Below, one piece after another: positions 27,072-36,169 of a DNA stretch of 64,000 nt (its first letter is position 1; the number at the start of each line of letters is the position of its first letter). The translations under genes and the position numbers were made by a program. The stretch spans positions 124,001-188,000 of the forward strand of contig NZ_FOFF01000011.1 in the NCBI RefSeq assembly GCF_900110755.1, written 5' to 3'. The notes under the pieces are model-generated. The model made no database searches. It worked only from the letters and a program-made list of their open reading frames with translations, and was not told the DNA's origin. This stretch comes from Streptomyces sp. yr375. Lineage in GTDB: Bacteria; Actinomycetota; Actinomycetes; Streptomycetales; Streptomycetaceae.

Positions 27072-28130
27072 TCAGACCTTCTTGGGGCGGGAGGCGGACA
27101 GGGCGAGGCGACGGAACGTGTTGTTCATCAGCACGGCCGTCAGAATGAGAACGCCCAGGATCAGGCTGGCCCAGTCGGAGTTCCAACCGGTGTAGTAGAT
27201 GCCCTGGTTGACGATGGCGAAGGTCAGGGTGCCGAGCACCACGCCGACGACCGAACCGTATCCACCGGTGAGCAGTACGCCGCCGACGACCACGGCGATG
27301 ATCGAGTTGAAGACGAAGGACTGGCCGTTGGCGACCTGCGCGCCGTTGTACAGGATTGTCTGGATCACACCGACCAGCGCGGCGCCGAACCCGCTGGCCA
27401 TGTACAGCGCGATCTTCACCTTGGCGACCGGGATGCCGGTGGCGCGGGCGCTCTCCTTGTCACCGCCGATGGCGAAGATCCAGTTGCCGTACGGCGTCAG
27501 TTGCAGCAGCACCGCCACGACGGCCGCCAGCGCGAGCCACCAGAAGATCGCCACCTCGAACTGCCCGCCGATCAGCGTGCCGAACACGGCCTTCGAGAAG
27601 GGGTCCGGGTTGATCGCGACGCTGGTGGTGCCGGTCGTGACACGGGACAGGCCGAGGGTGAGCCCGGCCAGTCCGGACAGTGTGGCCAACGTGACCACCA
27701 GGGACGGGACATTGGTCCGCGTGACGATGATCCCGTTGAGCAGACCCGTCAACAGCCCGAGCCCGAGCGCGCACACGATGCCGACGATCATCGGCGCGCC
27801 CCAGTGGCCGGACACGATCGCCAGCGTCATCGAACTGCCGGCCAGCACCGAGCCCACGGAGACGTCGAGCTCGCCGGCGATCATCAGCAACCCGACCGGG
27901 ATGGCCACGATGCCGAGCTCCGCGCCGATGTTCAGCCAGCTCGCCGCTCCTGCCGGGGCCAGGAACTTCGAGCCACCGAAGATCGCGAAGAAGACGAAGA
28001 CGCCGAGCGTCCCGATGAACGCGCCGCCTTCGGGGCGGTAGCCCAGTCGCTTCAGCGCGCCGACCGATTCCTTGGGCTTCACGGCAGCGGTCTTCGTTTC
28101 GTCCGGCGCCGCCGGAAGAGAGGTTGTCAT
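27072..28130 (-). CDS. Sugar ABC transporter permease (RbsC/FrcC type)
   Basis: This 352-aa permease has about ten hydrophobic segments. CUT2-class signatures include AGELDVSVGSVLAGSSMTLA and GLLTGLLNGIIVTRTNVPSLVVTL in short pieces, and GGVLLTGGYGSVVGVVLG near the end. A 35-residue cytoplasmic N-terminal tail precedes the first membrane span. It forms the channel with the ATPase encoded 2 bp downstream and the binding protein upstream. It is separated from the binding-protein gene by a 106-bp spacer with a 20-bp perfect hairpin. Confidence 0.92.
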   Translation of the reverse strand: MTTSLPAAPDETKTAAVKPKESVGALKRLGYRPEGGAFIGTLGVFVFFAIFGGSKFLAPAGAASWLNIGAELGIVAIPVGLLMIAGELDVSVGSVLAGSSMTLAIVSGHWGAPMIVGIVCALGLGLLTGLLNGIIVTRTNVPSLVVTLATLSGLAGLTLGLSRVTTGTTSVAINPDPFSKAVFGTLIGGQFEVAIFWWLALAAVVAVLLQLTPYGNWIFAIGGDKESARATGIPVAKVKIALYMASGFGAALVGVIQTILYNGAQVANGQSFVFNSIIAVVVGGVLLTGGYGSVVGVVLGTLTFAIVNQGIYYTGWNSDWASLILGVLILTAVLMNNTFRRLALSASRPKKV

Positions 28131-28152
28131 GGGTTTGGTACCACCTTTGTGG

Positions 28153-28162
28153 GTCTATAGAT
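28153..28162. promoter_or_regulatory. Possible GntR/HutC-type half-palindrome
   Basis: GTCTATAGAT with a perfect TCTATAGA core resembles sites bound by HutC-subfamily GntR proteins. It lies just upstream of the permease gene. Weak evidence, based on similarity to the general GT-N-TA-N-AC pattern. Confidence 0.25.
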
Positions 28163-28185
28163 GTCCGGCACCTGCGCGTGCCTGT

Positions 28186-28232
28186 GGTCGAGGCGCCGGG
28201 CCCGGAGCGGTCCCGGGCCCGGCGCCTCGACC
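28186..28232 (-). terminator. 20-bp perfect hairpin after the sugar-binding-protein gene
   Basis: Arms 28186-28205 and 28213-28232 are perfectly complementary with a 7-nt loop, starting 4 bp after the binding-protein stop. Intercistronic hairpins at this place are known to protect binding-protein mRNA and limit permease expression, which matches the need for excess receptor. Confidence 0.8.
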
Positions 28233-28236
28233 CGGA

Positions 28237-29328
28237 TCAGCGGACGCCGGTCTTGGTGCCCTCGATCGCCTGGGCGACGTTGTCCTTGGTGATCAGCAGC
28301 GGACCGGTCAGCAGCGGGTCCTGCGGCGCGAACAGTCCGTAGGCCAGGTACTGGTAGGCCATCGCCACGGAGTAGAAGCCCTGGAGGTAAGGCTGCTGGT
28401 CGATGGCGAAGAGCTGGTCGCCGGCCTTGATCCGGTCGAGCTGGGACTGCGAGATGTCGAAGGTTCCCAGCTCGACCTTGTCACCGACGCCGGCCTGCTT
28501 GATCGCGCCGGCGGCGCTGTCCGCGTCCTGGACGCCGATCGTCACCAGCGCGTCGACGCTGCTGTCCTTCAGCAGCGCGCCCTTGATCGCCTGGGTGATC
28601 GCGGACGGGTTGCCGAAGTTCGACGAGGGCAGGGCCAGTTGCGTGGACTTGGCGCCCTTGCTCTTGGCGCCGTCCGAGATGCCGTTGCAGCGGGCCTCCG
28701 AGTTGGCGCCGCCGGGGAGGGTGTTGACGCAGAGGATGTTCTTGGCGCCGCCCTCCGCGAACTTGATGCCGCCGGCCTTGCCCGCCTCGTAGTCGTCGGA
28801 GCCGATGTACTTCAGACCGCCGACCTTCTTGGCCGCGGCGGACCCGCCCGAGTTGTAGATGAAGACGGGGACGCCCTTGCCGGTGGCCTGCTTGTACGCG
28901 GCGTCCTGGCTGTCGGGCACCCAGTCCGGGCCGACGATCGCCGACGGGTTCTGCGACAGCGCGGTGAGCGTCAGCTTGGCCGCGTCCGGGCCGAGGTTGT
29001 CGTAGTTCTGCGGCCCGAGGAAGGTCACCTTGCCGCCGCCCGCCTCCACGAGCTTCGCCGCGTCCTCGCCACCGCGCTTGACGGCCGACCAGAACGGGTC
29101 GTCCGACTTGCCGCCGATGACGTATATGGAGATCTTGCCGCCGTTGGCAGCGGCGGCCTTCGACGCGCCGCTGGTCGCCGCCGCCGTGTCGTCCGTGCCG
29201 CCGCTCTTCGCGGCACCGCTGCTGCACCCGGCCAAGGTGGTCGCCGTCGCGGTGAGCAGACCCACTGCGATAAGGACTCGGCGGGGAAGACGGCCGGGCA
29301 GGTGCCGCCTGGTGTGCGTGCGTTCCAT
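28237..29328 (-). CDS. Sugar ABC transporter substrate-binding lipoprotein
   Basis: This 363-aa protein has a lipoprotein signal peptide: basic MERTHTRRHLPGRLPRR, hydrophobic LIAVGLLTATATTLAG, then lipobox LAGC. The mature protein is a periplasmic-binding-protein-like type I (RbsB/FrcB class) domain with YVIGGKSDDPFWSAVKRG at the start and IGVQDADSAAGAIKQAG later. It captures a monosaccharide or polyol outside the cell for the CUT2 importer encoded next. AAGGAG lies about 10 bases upstream of the ATG. The long leader region upstream contains two palindromes. Confidence 0.92.
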   Translation of the reverse strand: MERTHTRRHLPGRLPRRVLIAVGLLTATATTLAGCSSGAAKSGGTDDTAAATSGASKAAAANGGKISIYVIGGKSDDPFWSAVKRGGEDAAKLVEAGGGKVTFLGPQNYDNLGPDAAKLTLTALSQNPSAIVGPDWVPDSQDAAYKQATGKGVPVFIYNSGGSAAAKKVGGLKYIGSDDYEAGKAGGIKFAEGGAKNILCVNTLPGGANSEARCNGISDGAKSKGAKSTQLALPSSNFGNPSAITQAIKGALLKDSSVDALVTIGVQDADSAAGAIKQAGVGDKVELGTFDISQSQLDRIKAGDQLFAIDQQPYLQGFYSVAMAYQYLAYGLFAPQDPLLTGPLLITKDNVAQAIEGTKTGVR

Positions 29329-29687
29329 GTGCGGAGTGCTCCTTCAGGTGAAGCCGGGACCGAGCGTGGGGCGAGGCCTGTACGGCATCGTGGATTTTGT
29401 GACGTTGTGGGGCGGCTTGTCGACATGCGCCAGGTATGACCCTGGGCATGGGGGAGTGGCGGATTCCGGCCACCCTCGATCGAACGAGGGATGGCGATGC
29501 CGAGGCAGTCGGCCGTCCGATCCGGGATCGGGCAGAGGATCGGGTTGCGGGGTTCGGGCCGATGCGGGCGGGATGAGCGGGGTGTGCGGGATATGAGGTG
29601 GCGGGTGATCGCCGGGCTCCGGATGACTGCCGGCTACCCGGCAAGCGCCTGGTAGAGGCGTTTATCGTCCGCGGCTCGGTGACCTTT

Positions 29688-29699
29688 TAAAGCGCTTTA
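29688..29699. promoter_or_regulatory. LacI/CcpA-operator-like palindrome
   Basis: TAAAGCGCTTTA is a perfect 12-bp palindrome in an AT-rich patch about 360 bp upstream of the sugar-binding-protein gene. AARCGYTT cores are typical of LacI/GalR-family operators. No such regulator is encoded nearby. Confidence 0.4.
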
Positions 29700-29900
29700 T
29701 GTGCGGTGCGCAGAGCATGCTTCTGTTTCCGGGGGGTGTCAAGACTTTGTGAAGACATGCGAACCTGCTGCCCGTTTAGCCAGGCTGTGTGGGCTTCCGG
29801 GCGGGGATGCGCGCTCCCACCGGACGCCGGTGCGCGAGACGAGGCGCTGACGGTGCCGGAGGAACTCCGACCGACCATAGTTACGAATAGCAAACGAATT

Positions 29901-29915
29901 GTTCGCCGTGCGAAC
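29901..29915. promoter_or_regulatory. Palindrome GTTCGC-N3-GCGAAC
   Basis: A perfect 6+3+6 dyad in a relatively AT-rich stretch with repeated CGAAT elements just before it. It could be an operator of the distal sugar operon promoter or of an unrecognised transcript; nothing decides. Confidence 0.3.
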
Positions 29916-30120
29916 GCCCTTGCCGTGTCAGCGCTTAGGGGTCGTTATGGTGTGCGTAGACCGCTGCGATCGTACGGTGTCCACGTCCGTGCCGATGCGT
30001 ACGACATTGCGACTGCGCATGGCGAAGCCGGTCATCGTGAGGGTCGGCGGAAGGCGACGGATTCAAGACATCGCCGGGCCGGGTCCTCGGATTCAGGGCC
30101 CGGCGACGTCTCGTATCAAT

Positions 30121-30164
30121 GCGGTGTCAGCGCGGTGTCAGCGCGGTGTCAGCGAGGTGTCGGA
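30121..30164. repeat. 11-bp tandem repeat
   Basis: GCGGTGTCAGC occurs three times perfectly and once degenerately (30154-30164). Non-coding as far as I can tell. Confidence 0.75.
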
Positions 30165-30378
30165 GTCGCCGAGGAGGTCCGGGAGGCGGACGGGGACTTC
30201 GGACGGCTCGGCCGGTGGCGTCGGCAGGATGCGGTCCTCCCGCCAGGCCGGCGCCATCACGGCGGCTCGCCGGACGGAGGGGGTCGAGGCGGGAACGATC
30301 AGCGCGTACGTGTGCACGGCCTGCTGCGAGATGCGTGCGACGCTGCGGGCAGTGGATGGGTGCCCAGACGTAGAGGTG

Positions 30379-30930
30379 TCAGGACTCCAGACCGGCGAGG
30401 GGCTCCGCGTCAGGTCGCGGATGATCACCAGCGCGCCGATGCGTAGCACTGGAGACAGGTGCCTTCGTCGTTCTGGAGCTGGAAGCTGACGCAGCGGCGT
30501 CCGCGGCCATCAGCGCGCTCGCGGTCAGTGGCGGGCCGGTGCGGTCGGACGCGGCCGCCATGAGTCGGGCCGCCGCCTCCGCCCCCGTCTCGGGCGGGAT
30601 GACCAGCAGATCCCAGCGGCCGGTGCCGTAGGAGAGCAACAGCAGCTTGTGCGGGTCGAGTTCCGTGGCGAACCAGCCGACCTTGACGATGTGGCCGGCC
30701 ACCGGAACCTTGCGGGGGATGACCGGCCAGTGCTCCGGGTTGACGGCGACCCGGGTGATGCGGCCCCACAGGGGGTCCAATACGGCGGTCAGCGTGGCCA
30801 GTTCGGCCGACAGGTCGCGGGAACGGGGCCACCAGGCGCCGTCCAGCAGTCCACGGGGGACACCGTCGGTCTTGAGGGCGAGACGCGCGGCCGGGGCGGG
30901 GGTGGGGGTGAGGTGCGAGGTCGCCGACAT
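30379..30930 (-). CDS. DUF5994 family protein
   Basis: This 183-aa protein resembles the Streptomyces DUF5994 family: RLALKTDGVPRGLLDGAWWPRSRDL, VLDPLWGRITRVAVNPEHWP and VKVGWFATELDPHKLLLLSYG are readable in order, followed by WDLLVIPPETG. Function is unknown; the family is cytoplasmic. The chosen ATG at 30930 is the natural start before this conserved region. The last 30 residues (after SASSSRT) look atypical, so the C-terminus may be altered. Confidence 0.75.
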   Translation of the reverse strand: MSATSHLTPTPAPAARLALKTDGVPRGLLDGAWWPRSRDLSAELATLTAVLDPLWGRITRVAVNPEHWPVIPRKVPVAGHIVKVGWFATELDPHKLLLLSYGTGRWDLLVIPPETGAEAAARLMAAASDRTGPPLTASALMAADAAASASSSRTTKAPVSSATHRRAGDHPRPDAEPLAGLES

Positions 30931-31058
30931 GGTCCGGACCCGTCTCCGGGCCGCCTCTGCGGCGGCCCGGGATCCATCTCTCACCGAGAACGACCCGGCA
31001 TGGAAGCCGGTGTGCGAAATGCCCTCGGTGCCGCCGACACTACTCCGCGCAGCGGCGG

Positions 31059-31406
31059 CTAGAGCTGGAGGAGTCGTTGGGTGATCTCCCGGTACTGCCG
31101 CAGCGCGTGCCGGAGTTCCTCGGACTGGCTCTCGGGGTCCTGCTCGTCCCAGCCGGCGCGCAGCAGGCTGCGCCGTTCCGCGAGGGCGTTCACGAGCTGG
31201 GCGGTGGCTTCGTCGTACGCGCCCTCCGCCTCCTCCAGTGCCTCGCGCGGGGTGTCGGCGAAGGTGTTGAGGGCGTGCCGCAGCCGCAGGAGGACCTTGT
31301 CCCGTTCGGCCGACGGGAGCAGCGGCTCCGGGCCGGTGGTGCGGCGTGCGGCGGGGCCACGGGTCTGTCCCGCAGGCTGCTGGGCGCGTGTCTGGTCGTA
31401 CATCAT
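31059..31406 (-). CDS. Hypothetical helical protein (115 aa)
   Basis: The protein begins MMYDQTRAQQPAGQ; after a disordered 30-residue start it is almost entirely helical and charged (AERDKVLLRLRHALNTFADTPREALEEAEGAYDEATAQLVNAL in pieces), with heptad-like patterning that suggests a coiled coil. No domain is recognised. The start could be either of two adjacent ATGs at 31406 or 31403. It lies 128 bp upstream of DUF5994 on the same strand and may be co-transcribed with it. Confidence 0.6.
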   Translation of the reverse strand: MMYDQTRAQQPAGQTRGPAARRTTGPEPLLPSAERDKVLLRLRHALNTFADTPREALEEAEGAYDEATAQLVNALAERRSLLRAGWDEQDPESQSEELRHALRQYREITQRLLQL

Positions 31407-31858
31407 CGGATGCCGCTTCCGTTCCGCCCGAAGGCGTTCTCGGTCTTCTCGGCGGCCTGTGCCAGGCTTCCGGAGACCCGCTCGATGCTGCCCCGGCGCT
31501 GCACTGGCAGCACGGCACAGGGCGCCGTGCCTGCCAGTCAACGTCCGGCGCGGGTCCGTGTCAACGCGGTACCACGCCATCCGGGCCGCCCTGCTCCGGA
31601 GCCCGCCGGAGTACGGTGGAAGAAGCGAGGGGACTTCATACGGCGGTGTCCGCACCGAGGCCGAGGAGCCCCTGCATGCGGCTCATCTCCAGAAGCCCCG
31701 CTGTCCGAGCGCGGCAGCGGGGAACGGCTCTATGTCGCCGTCGCCGCGATGATCGTCGTCCTGGGAGGACCGCCGACGGCACCGGTACCCGTACCGCACC
31801 TGACACCGGCCCCCGTACCCGTACCGGCTGAGTGCGCCCCTCATCCTCATCCGTTCGA
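31407..31858. other. 450-bp spacer at the left edge of the biosynthetic cluster
   Basis: I see no gene with a recognisable domain. The right half carries a repeated GTACCCGTACCG element near 31790-31835, and the last part lies just beyond the ATP-grasp gene stop. It marks a plausible left boundary of the cluster. Confidence 0.5.
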
Positions 31859-33226
31859 TCAGGATCCGTCCCGCCCGGCCCCCTCGCCGCTGCCGTCCAC
31901 CTCCACCTCTACCTTCACCGTCACGCCGTTCACGGCCTCGGCCGCCGCCTTGTCGGCCTCTGTCGCCGTGGCGGCGCGCAGCATGATCCAGCCGACGCGT
32001 TGGAGGTTGTCCTGGGGGTCGCCCACCCGGTCCCCGGGGTTGCGGGTCGCCACGGCGGTGATGACATGTTCGCCCTGCGGGAGGCCTGTGATGCGGGTGA
32101 GTGTTCCGGCGTGGGGTGGGACCAGGAAGCGGATGGCGGCGGCGGTGGCGCGGCTCGGGGTGACGTCGGGTCGTATGCCGAGGGCGGTCTGGAGGTAGGC
32201 GCGGGCCTCGTCGACGCCGGTGGCCTCGGCGACCAGCGTCATGATGCTGTCGCCGGGCGGCCGGGCACCCACCTCGATGACCTTCGTGTCACCCCGGCTG
32301 TCGACCTTCACCTCGGTGTGGGCGACGCCGTTGCGCAGCCCCAGCGCGAGCACCGCGCGGGTGGCGGCGGCCAGTACGGCGGTGTGCGCGCCGGGGGCCA
32401 GTTCCGCCGGGACCGTGTGGCCGGTCTCGACCCGGCGGCTGTCCTGCGTGGTGAACTTCGCCGTGATCGCGAGATGGTGGATCGTACCGTCGGCGATGAC
32501 CGTCTCGACGCTGAACTCGTCGCCGTCCACGTACTCCTGGGCGAGGACGGTGTCGTCCAGGACGATGCCGTGCGAGGGCTTGCGCGTCTCGGACCGGGCG
32601 AGCCGCACGGCGGCGGGCAGTTCTTCGGGGCCGCGGACGACCGAGACGCCGATCGACGCGGCGTTCTCGGCGGGCTTGACGACCAGCGGGAAACCGAGAC
32701 CGCTCTCCCGTACGAGCCGGGCGAGGACGGTGTGGTCCGGCGCGGCGAGCGTGCGCGGGGCGGGCACGCCGTGCGCCGCGAACGCCTCCGCCATCAGACG
32801 CTTGTTGCGGCACGCCGTCGCCCGCGCGGGGTCGTGGCCGGGCAGCCCGAGCCGGTCCGCCAAAAGCGTGGCCACGGGGGAGAGGAACTCCCAGCAGGCG
32901 ACGACGCCGTCGATTCCGGTGGTCCGGCAGAAGGCGGTCAGGTCGTCGAGCGCGCGGTCGGCGTCACCGAAGTCGGTGAAGACCACGTCGGTGATCTTCT
33001 CCTTCAGCTCGGGGCGGTAGTCCGCGTACACGTCCTCGTGCGTGGCCACGAACGCCTCGACGCCGAGCGCGGCGGCGGCGCGCAGCAGGTCGTCACCGGC
33101 GGCGACCGAGGCTTCGAGCAGCAGGACTTTCCGACCGGGCGGCACCATAACCACGCCACTCGCACCACCTTCATCACTCGCACCACTTGGACCACCCGCG
33201 CCACTTGCATTACTCACGACACTCAC
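31859..33226 (-). CDS. ATP-grasp carboxylate-amine ligase
   Basis: This 455-aa protein of the BacD/L-amino-acid-ligase type has an N-terminal pre-ATP-grasp domain (about 25-125), the central ATP-grasp with FPLVVKPAENAASIGVSVV (nucleotide-binding Lys) and LAQEYVDGDEFSVE, and HTEVKVDSRGDTKVIEVGARPPGD carrying the Mg ligands. Such enzymes join two amino acids or an amine to a carboxylate with ATP. The GTG start at 33226 overlaps the stop of the exporter gene (GTGA), so translation is coupled. It is the third gene of the left arm of the cluster and probably forms a peptide bond in the product. Confidence 0.88.
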   Translation of the reverse strand: MSVVSNASGAGGPSGASDEGGASGVVMVPPGRKVLLLEASVAAGDDLLRAAAALGVEAFVATHEDVYADYRPELKEKITDVVFTDFGDADRALDDLTAFCRTTGIDGVVACWEFLSPVATLLADRLGLPGHDPARATACRNKRLMAEAFAAHGVPAPRTLAAPDHTVLARLVRESGLGFPLVVKPAENAASIGVSVVRGPEELPAAVRLARSETRKPSHGIVLDDTVLAQEYVDGDEFSVETVIADGTIHHLAITAKFTTQDSRRVETGHTVPAELAPGAHTAVLAAATRAVLALGLRNGVAHTEVKVDSRGDTKVIEVGARPPGDSIMTLVAEATGVDEARAYLQTALGIRPDVTPSRATAAAIRFLVPPHAGTLTRITGLPQGEHVITAVATRNPGDRVGDPQDNLQRVGWIMLRAATATEADKAAAEAVNGVTVKVEVEVDGSGEGAGRDGS

Positions 33227-34470
33227 GACAGGACTTCCTTCGGTGTGGTGGGTTGGGCCGTCGGAGCGAGGGCGCGGGCGCGGATGGCCGGTGCCAGCGC
33301 CAGTTGCGCCGCCGCCGCCGCGAGGCACAGGACGGCGCAGGTCAGCCAGAGCGCGGGCGCGCCCGCGACGAGCAGCCGGGTGCCGACGAGCGGGGCGATC
33401 AGGAAACCCGTGCCCCAGGCCATGCCGAGCAGGCCGTTGTAGCGGCCCCGGAGGTGCGCGGGCGCGAGGTCGGCGACGAGCGCCGCGGTCACCGCGAAGA
33501 CGAGAACCTCGCCGACGCTCCACACGGCGACCGCGAGGGCGTAGCCGACGGTGCCGGACGCGAGCGTCACCGCCGCGTTGCCGACGGCCGCGATCGTGAA
33601 GCCGCAGGCCAGGATCCGGCTCTTGTCGAAGGCCGCCAGCCGGTGGCCGATCAACGGCTGTACGGCGATCACGACGATGCCGTTGACCGACATCACGACG
33701 CCGTACGCGCCACCGGACAGACCGCCCTCGCGCATCGCCAACGGCAGGGTGACGAGGGCCTGTTGGAAGACGATGCCGTACACGACGACCACGCCGGCGA
33801 ACGCCAGCATCACCCGGTCGCGCAGGACCGTGCGGAAGGTGCCGCCCGCGTGCTCGCGGTCCGGCCGGGGCGGCTCGGGCACGGCCAGCCACACCAGCAG
33901 TCCGAAGACCGCGCAGGCCGCCGCGTCGACCCAGAACAGGAGCTGGAAGTCGTGGGTGGCGAGGTAGCCGCCCATGATCATCGCGGCGGAGAAGCCCAGG
34001 TTGACGGACCAGAGCAGCAGCCCGAACGCGCGCGTGCGGTCGGCGCCGGGAACGGTGTCGGCGACCAGGGCCTGTGCGGCGGGCCGGTACAGGTCGATGG
34101 TGACGCCGAGGGCGAATCCCGCGGCGGTGATGGCGGGCAGGGTCTGCGCGTGGCCGAGCGTGAGCAGGACCGCTCCGTTGGCCAGCATGCCTCCGGTGAG
34201 GGCGACGCGCCGCCCGAACCGGTCCGTGATCGCACCGCCCAGGGGCTGCGAGATGACGGACCCGACGCCGACGACGGTGAGGACAAGCCCGGTCGCGCCG
34301 ATGGACACGCCCCTGACCTCGGTCAGATACAGGCTCAGGAACGGATTGACCATGGCGCCGAGCCGGTTCACCAGCGACCCGCACCACAGCACCCAGAACG
34401 ACCCCGGCAGCCCACCCACCCGCACCCGCACGAAGTCCCGGAGCCGCCCGTCGGCACGCCGCTCAGACAT
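33223..34470 (-). CDS. MFS transporter, probable exporter of the cluster product
   Basis: This 415-aa protein has twelve predicted membrane segments. The MFS loop motif is visible as GGAITDRFGRRVAL between segments 2 and 3, and a central loop falls near residue 200. It overlaps the adenylation gene upstream by 8 bp and the ATP-grasp gene downstream by 4 bp, which places it firmly in the biosynthetic operon. Export and self-protection is the usual role of such transporters in antibiotic clusters (inference from context). Confidence 0.9.
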   Translation of the reverse strand: MSERRADGRLRDFVRVRVGGLPGSFWVLWCGSLVNRLGAMVNPFLSLYLTEVRGVSIGATGLVLTVVGVGSVISQPLGGAITDRFGRRVALTGGMLANGAVLLTLGHAQTLPAITAAGFALGVTIDLYRPAAQALVADTVPGADRTRAFGLLLWSVNLGFSAAMIMGGYLATHDFQLLFWVDAAACAVFGLLVWLAVPEPPRPDREHAGGTFRTVLRDRVMLAFAGVVVVYGIVFQQALVTLPLAMREGGLSGGAYGVVMSVNGIVVIAVQPLIGHRLAAFDKSRILACGFTIAAVGNAAVTLASGTVGYALAVAVWSVGEVLVFAVTAALVADLAPAHLRGRYNGLLGMAWGTGFLIAPLVGTRLLVAGAPALWLTCAVLCLAAAAAQLALAPAIRARALAPTAQPTTPKEVLS

Positions 34471-36169
34471 GAGTCCTCCGCGCCCCGTCGACGGTGTTCA
34501 CGGCCGTCTCCACTGCCGTCTCCACGACGGTGTCCTCGGCGGTGCCGGCGAGTGCCGCCCGGTCCACCTTGCCGTTCGGCGTCGTCGGCAGCACGTCGAG
34601 GAAGCGGATCTCCTGCGGAACCATGTAGCCGGGCAGCGTACGGCCGCAGAACTCCCGTACGTCGCCCGCGCCGCCGTCCGGGAAGCGGCCCTTCGTCAGG
34701 ACGACGAAGGCGGCGAGCCGCAACCCGCCGCCGGGCGCCGGCACCGCCAGCGCCGTGGCCGCGACGGCCCTGGGGAACTCCAGCAACCGCCGCTCCACCT
34801 CGCCCAGTTCGACACGGTTGCCGTTGATCTGGACCTGCGCGTCGGTGCGTCCGCAGAAGTAGAACTCGCCGGCCTCGCCCCGCACCGCCAAGTCCCCGGT
34901 GCGCAGCACCCGTTGCTCCGACTCGGGGCAGAACGGGTCCGGCACCAGCGCGGCCCGGGTGGCCGCCGGATCGTCCCAGTAACCGGAGAAGAGCGCGGGG
35001 CTGCGCAGATGGATCTCGCCGGGCACACCGGGGCCTTCGACGACCTCGCCCGCCGCGTCCACGAGCAGGATCTCGGCGCCCGGGTGGGCGACCCCGATGG
35101 ACAGGCGCTCCACGGACTCCGGCAGCGGGTCGGGTACGTCCTCGAAGGAGCAGGCCATCGACTCGGTGCTGCCGTAGCAGTTGACGACGCGCAGCCCGGG
35201 CCGCAGCTCCCGCAGCCGGCGCAACTCGGGCAGCGGGAACTCCTCGCCGCAGTACAGGACGCAGCGCAGCCCGTCGAGGGCGGCCAGCCGGCCCGGCTCG
35301 TGGCGCAGGGCCTGCCGCCAGATCGACGGGACGCCGTTGACGTGGGTGGCCCCGGTGTCGCGCAGCACCCGCAGGAAGTGCCGCGGCCAGCGCATGAGGG
35401 CCTGCGGGATCGGTACCACGGCGGCGCCGCTGCCCAGCGCCAGGCCGATGTTCAGCAGGGAGAAGTCGAAGTGCAGCGGCGAGGTGTTCACGACCCGGTC
35501 CTCGGAGGTGGCGATGCCCTGCGTCAGCATGCCGCGGTAGAAGGCGGTCACGGCGCGATGGCTCATCACCACCCCCTTGGGGCGGCCCGTCGTACCCGAC
35601 GTGAAGATGATGTACGCCGGGTCCGTGACGCACGCGGCCCGGCGTCGGCGCGGGCGCTGGACGGGACGGTGGTCGAACGACAGCCCCTCCGGCGAGAACC
35701 GCCCGGTCGCCACCCAGGACGGCAGCCCCTCGCGCGTACCGTCCGCCGCCTGGAGATGTACGGCCGGCCGGGCGGATTCCACGATGGACAGCAGCCGCTC
35801 CGGCGGAGTCTCGGGGCTGACGGGGACGAAGGTGAGCCCCGCCCGTGAGCAGGCGATCAGCGCGGCGATGGACGCGGCGGTCGGCTCCGCCTCCAGGATC
35901 ACCCGGGAGCCGATCTCCACCCCGAGCGTGTCGAGACGGTCGGCGAAGGCGCGTACGAGGGCGGCCAGTTCGGCGTACGTCGTCACCGTGGTGCGGCCGG
36001 GTTCCGGCGACTCGACGACGGCCGGGCTGTCCGGCATGCGGAGGGCGTGGGCGAGCAGGAAGTCGTGGAGAAACTCGTGGTGGAACTCGTGCGGAAACCC
36101 GTGGGGAAACCCGTGGAGGAGTTCGCCGACGGGTGCGATCGGGGGGCCGAACTGCTGACTCACGGTCAT
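34463..36169 (-). CDS. Stand-alone adenylation enzyme (NRPS A-domain type), left arm
   Basis: This 568-aa protein shows A-domain core motifs in order: A3 YIIFTSGTTGRPKG (about 186-199), A5 NCYGSTE, A8 GRTDAQVQINGNRVELGEVE and A10 LPTTPNGKVDR. No carrier domain follows, so it must load a separate carrier protein or release an acyl-adenylate. A His/Phe-rich N-terminal segment (residues 20-40) made of HGFPHGFPHEFHHEF-type repeats is unusual. ATG at 36169 follows a strong AGGAG site. It is divergent from the condensation-domain gene across a 312-bp AT-richer spacer. Confidence 0.88.
   Translation of the reverse strand: MTVSQQFGPPIAPVGELLHGFPHGFPHEFHHEFLHDFLLAHALRMPDSPAVVESPEPGRTTVTTYAELAALVRAFADRLDTLGVEIGSRVILEAEPTAASIAALIACSRAGLTFVPVSPETPPERLLSIVESARPAVHLQAADGTREGLPSWVATGRFSPEGLSFDHRPVQRPRRRRAACVTDPAYIIFTSGTTGRPKGVVMSHRAVTAFYRGMLTQGIATSEDRVVNTSPLHFDFSLLNIGLALGSGAAVVPIPQALMRWPRHFLRVLRDTGATHVNGVPSIWRQALRHEPGRLAALDGLRCVLYCGEEFPLPELRRLRELRPGLRVVNCYGSTESMACSFEDVPDPLPESVERLSIGVAHPGAEILLVDAAGEVVEGPGVPGEIHLRSPALFSGYWDDPAATRAALVPDPFCPESEQRVLRTGDLAVRGEAGEFYFCGRTDAQVQINGNRVELGEVERRLLEFPRAVAATALAVPAPGGGLRLAAFVVLTKGRFPDGGAGDVREFCGRTLPGYMVPQEIRFLDVLPTTPNGKVDRAALAGTAEDTVVETAVETAVNTVDGARRTHV

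Larger units (their letters stand above)
29329..30378. other. About 1 kb without a convincing gene
   Basis: The region upstream of the sugar-binding-protein gene is less GC-rich in places and holds two palindromes (29688-29699, 29901-29915) and an 11-bp tandem repeat (30121-30164). Open frames exist on both strands but none has a recognisable domain or good start. A minus-strand frame at 30138-30449 has coding-like codon use but overlaps the DUF5994 gene and stays doubtful. It is probably a regulatory leader plus decayed sequence. Confidence 0.5.

Noticed and set aside
30138..30449. 103-codon minus-strand frame after DUF5994
   Set aside because: Third-position GC is coding-like, but it overlaps DUF5994 by 71 bp, has no clear ribosome-binding site and no recognisable family; kept as doubtful only.
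31407..31858. A regulator gene at the left edge of the biosynthetic cluster
   Set aside because: No HTH or other regulatory signature in any frame; the spacer shows only short repeats.
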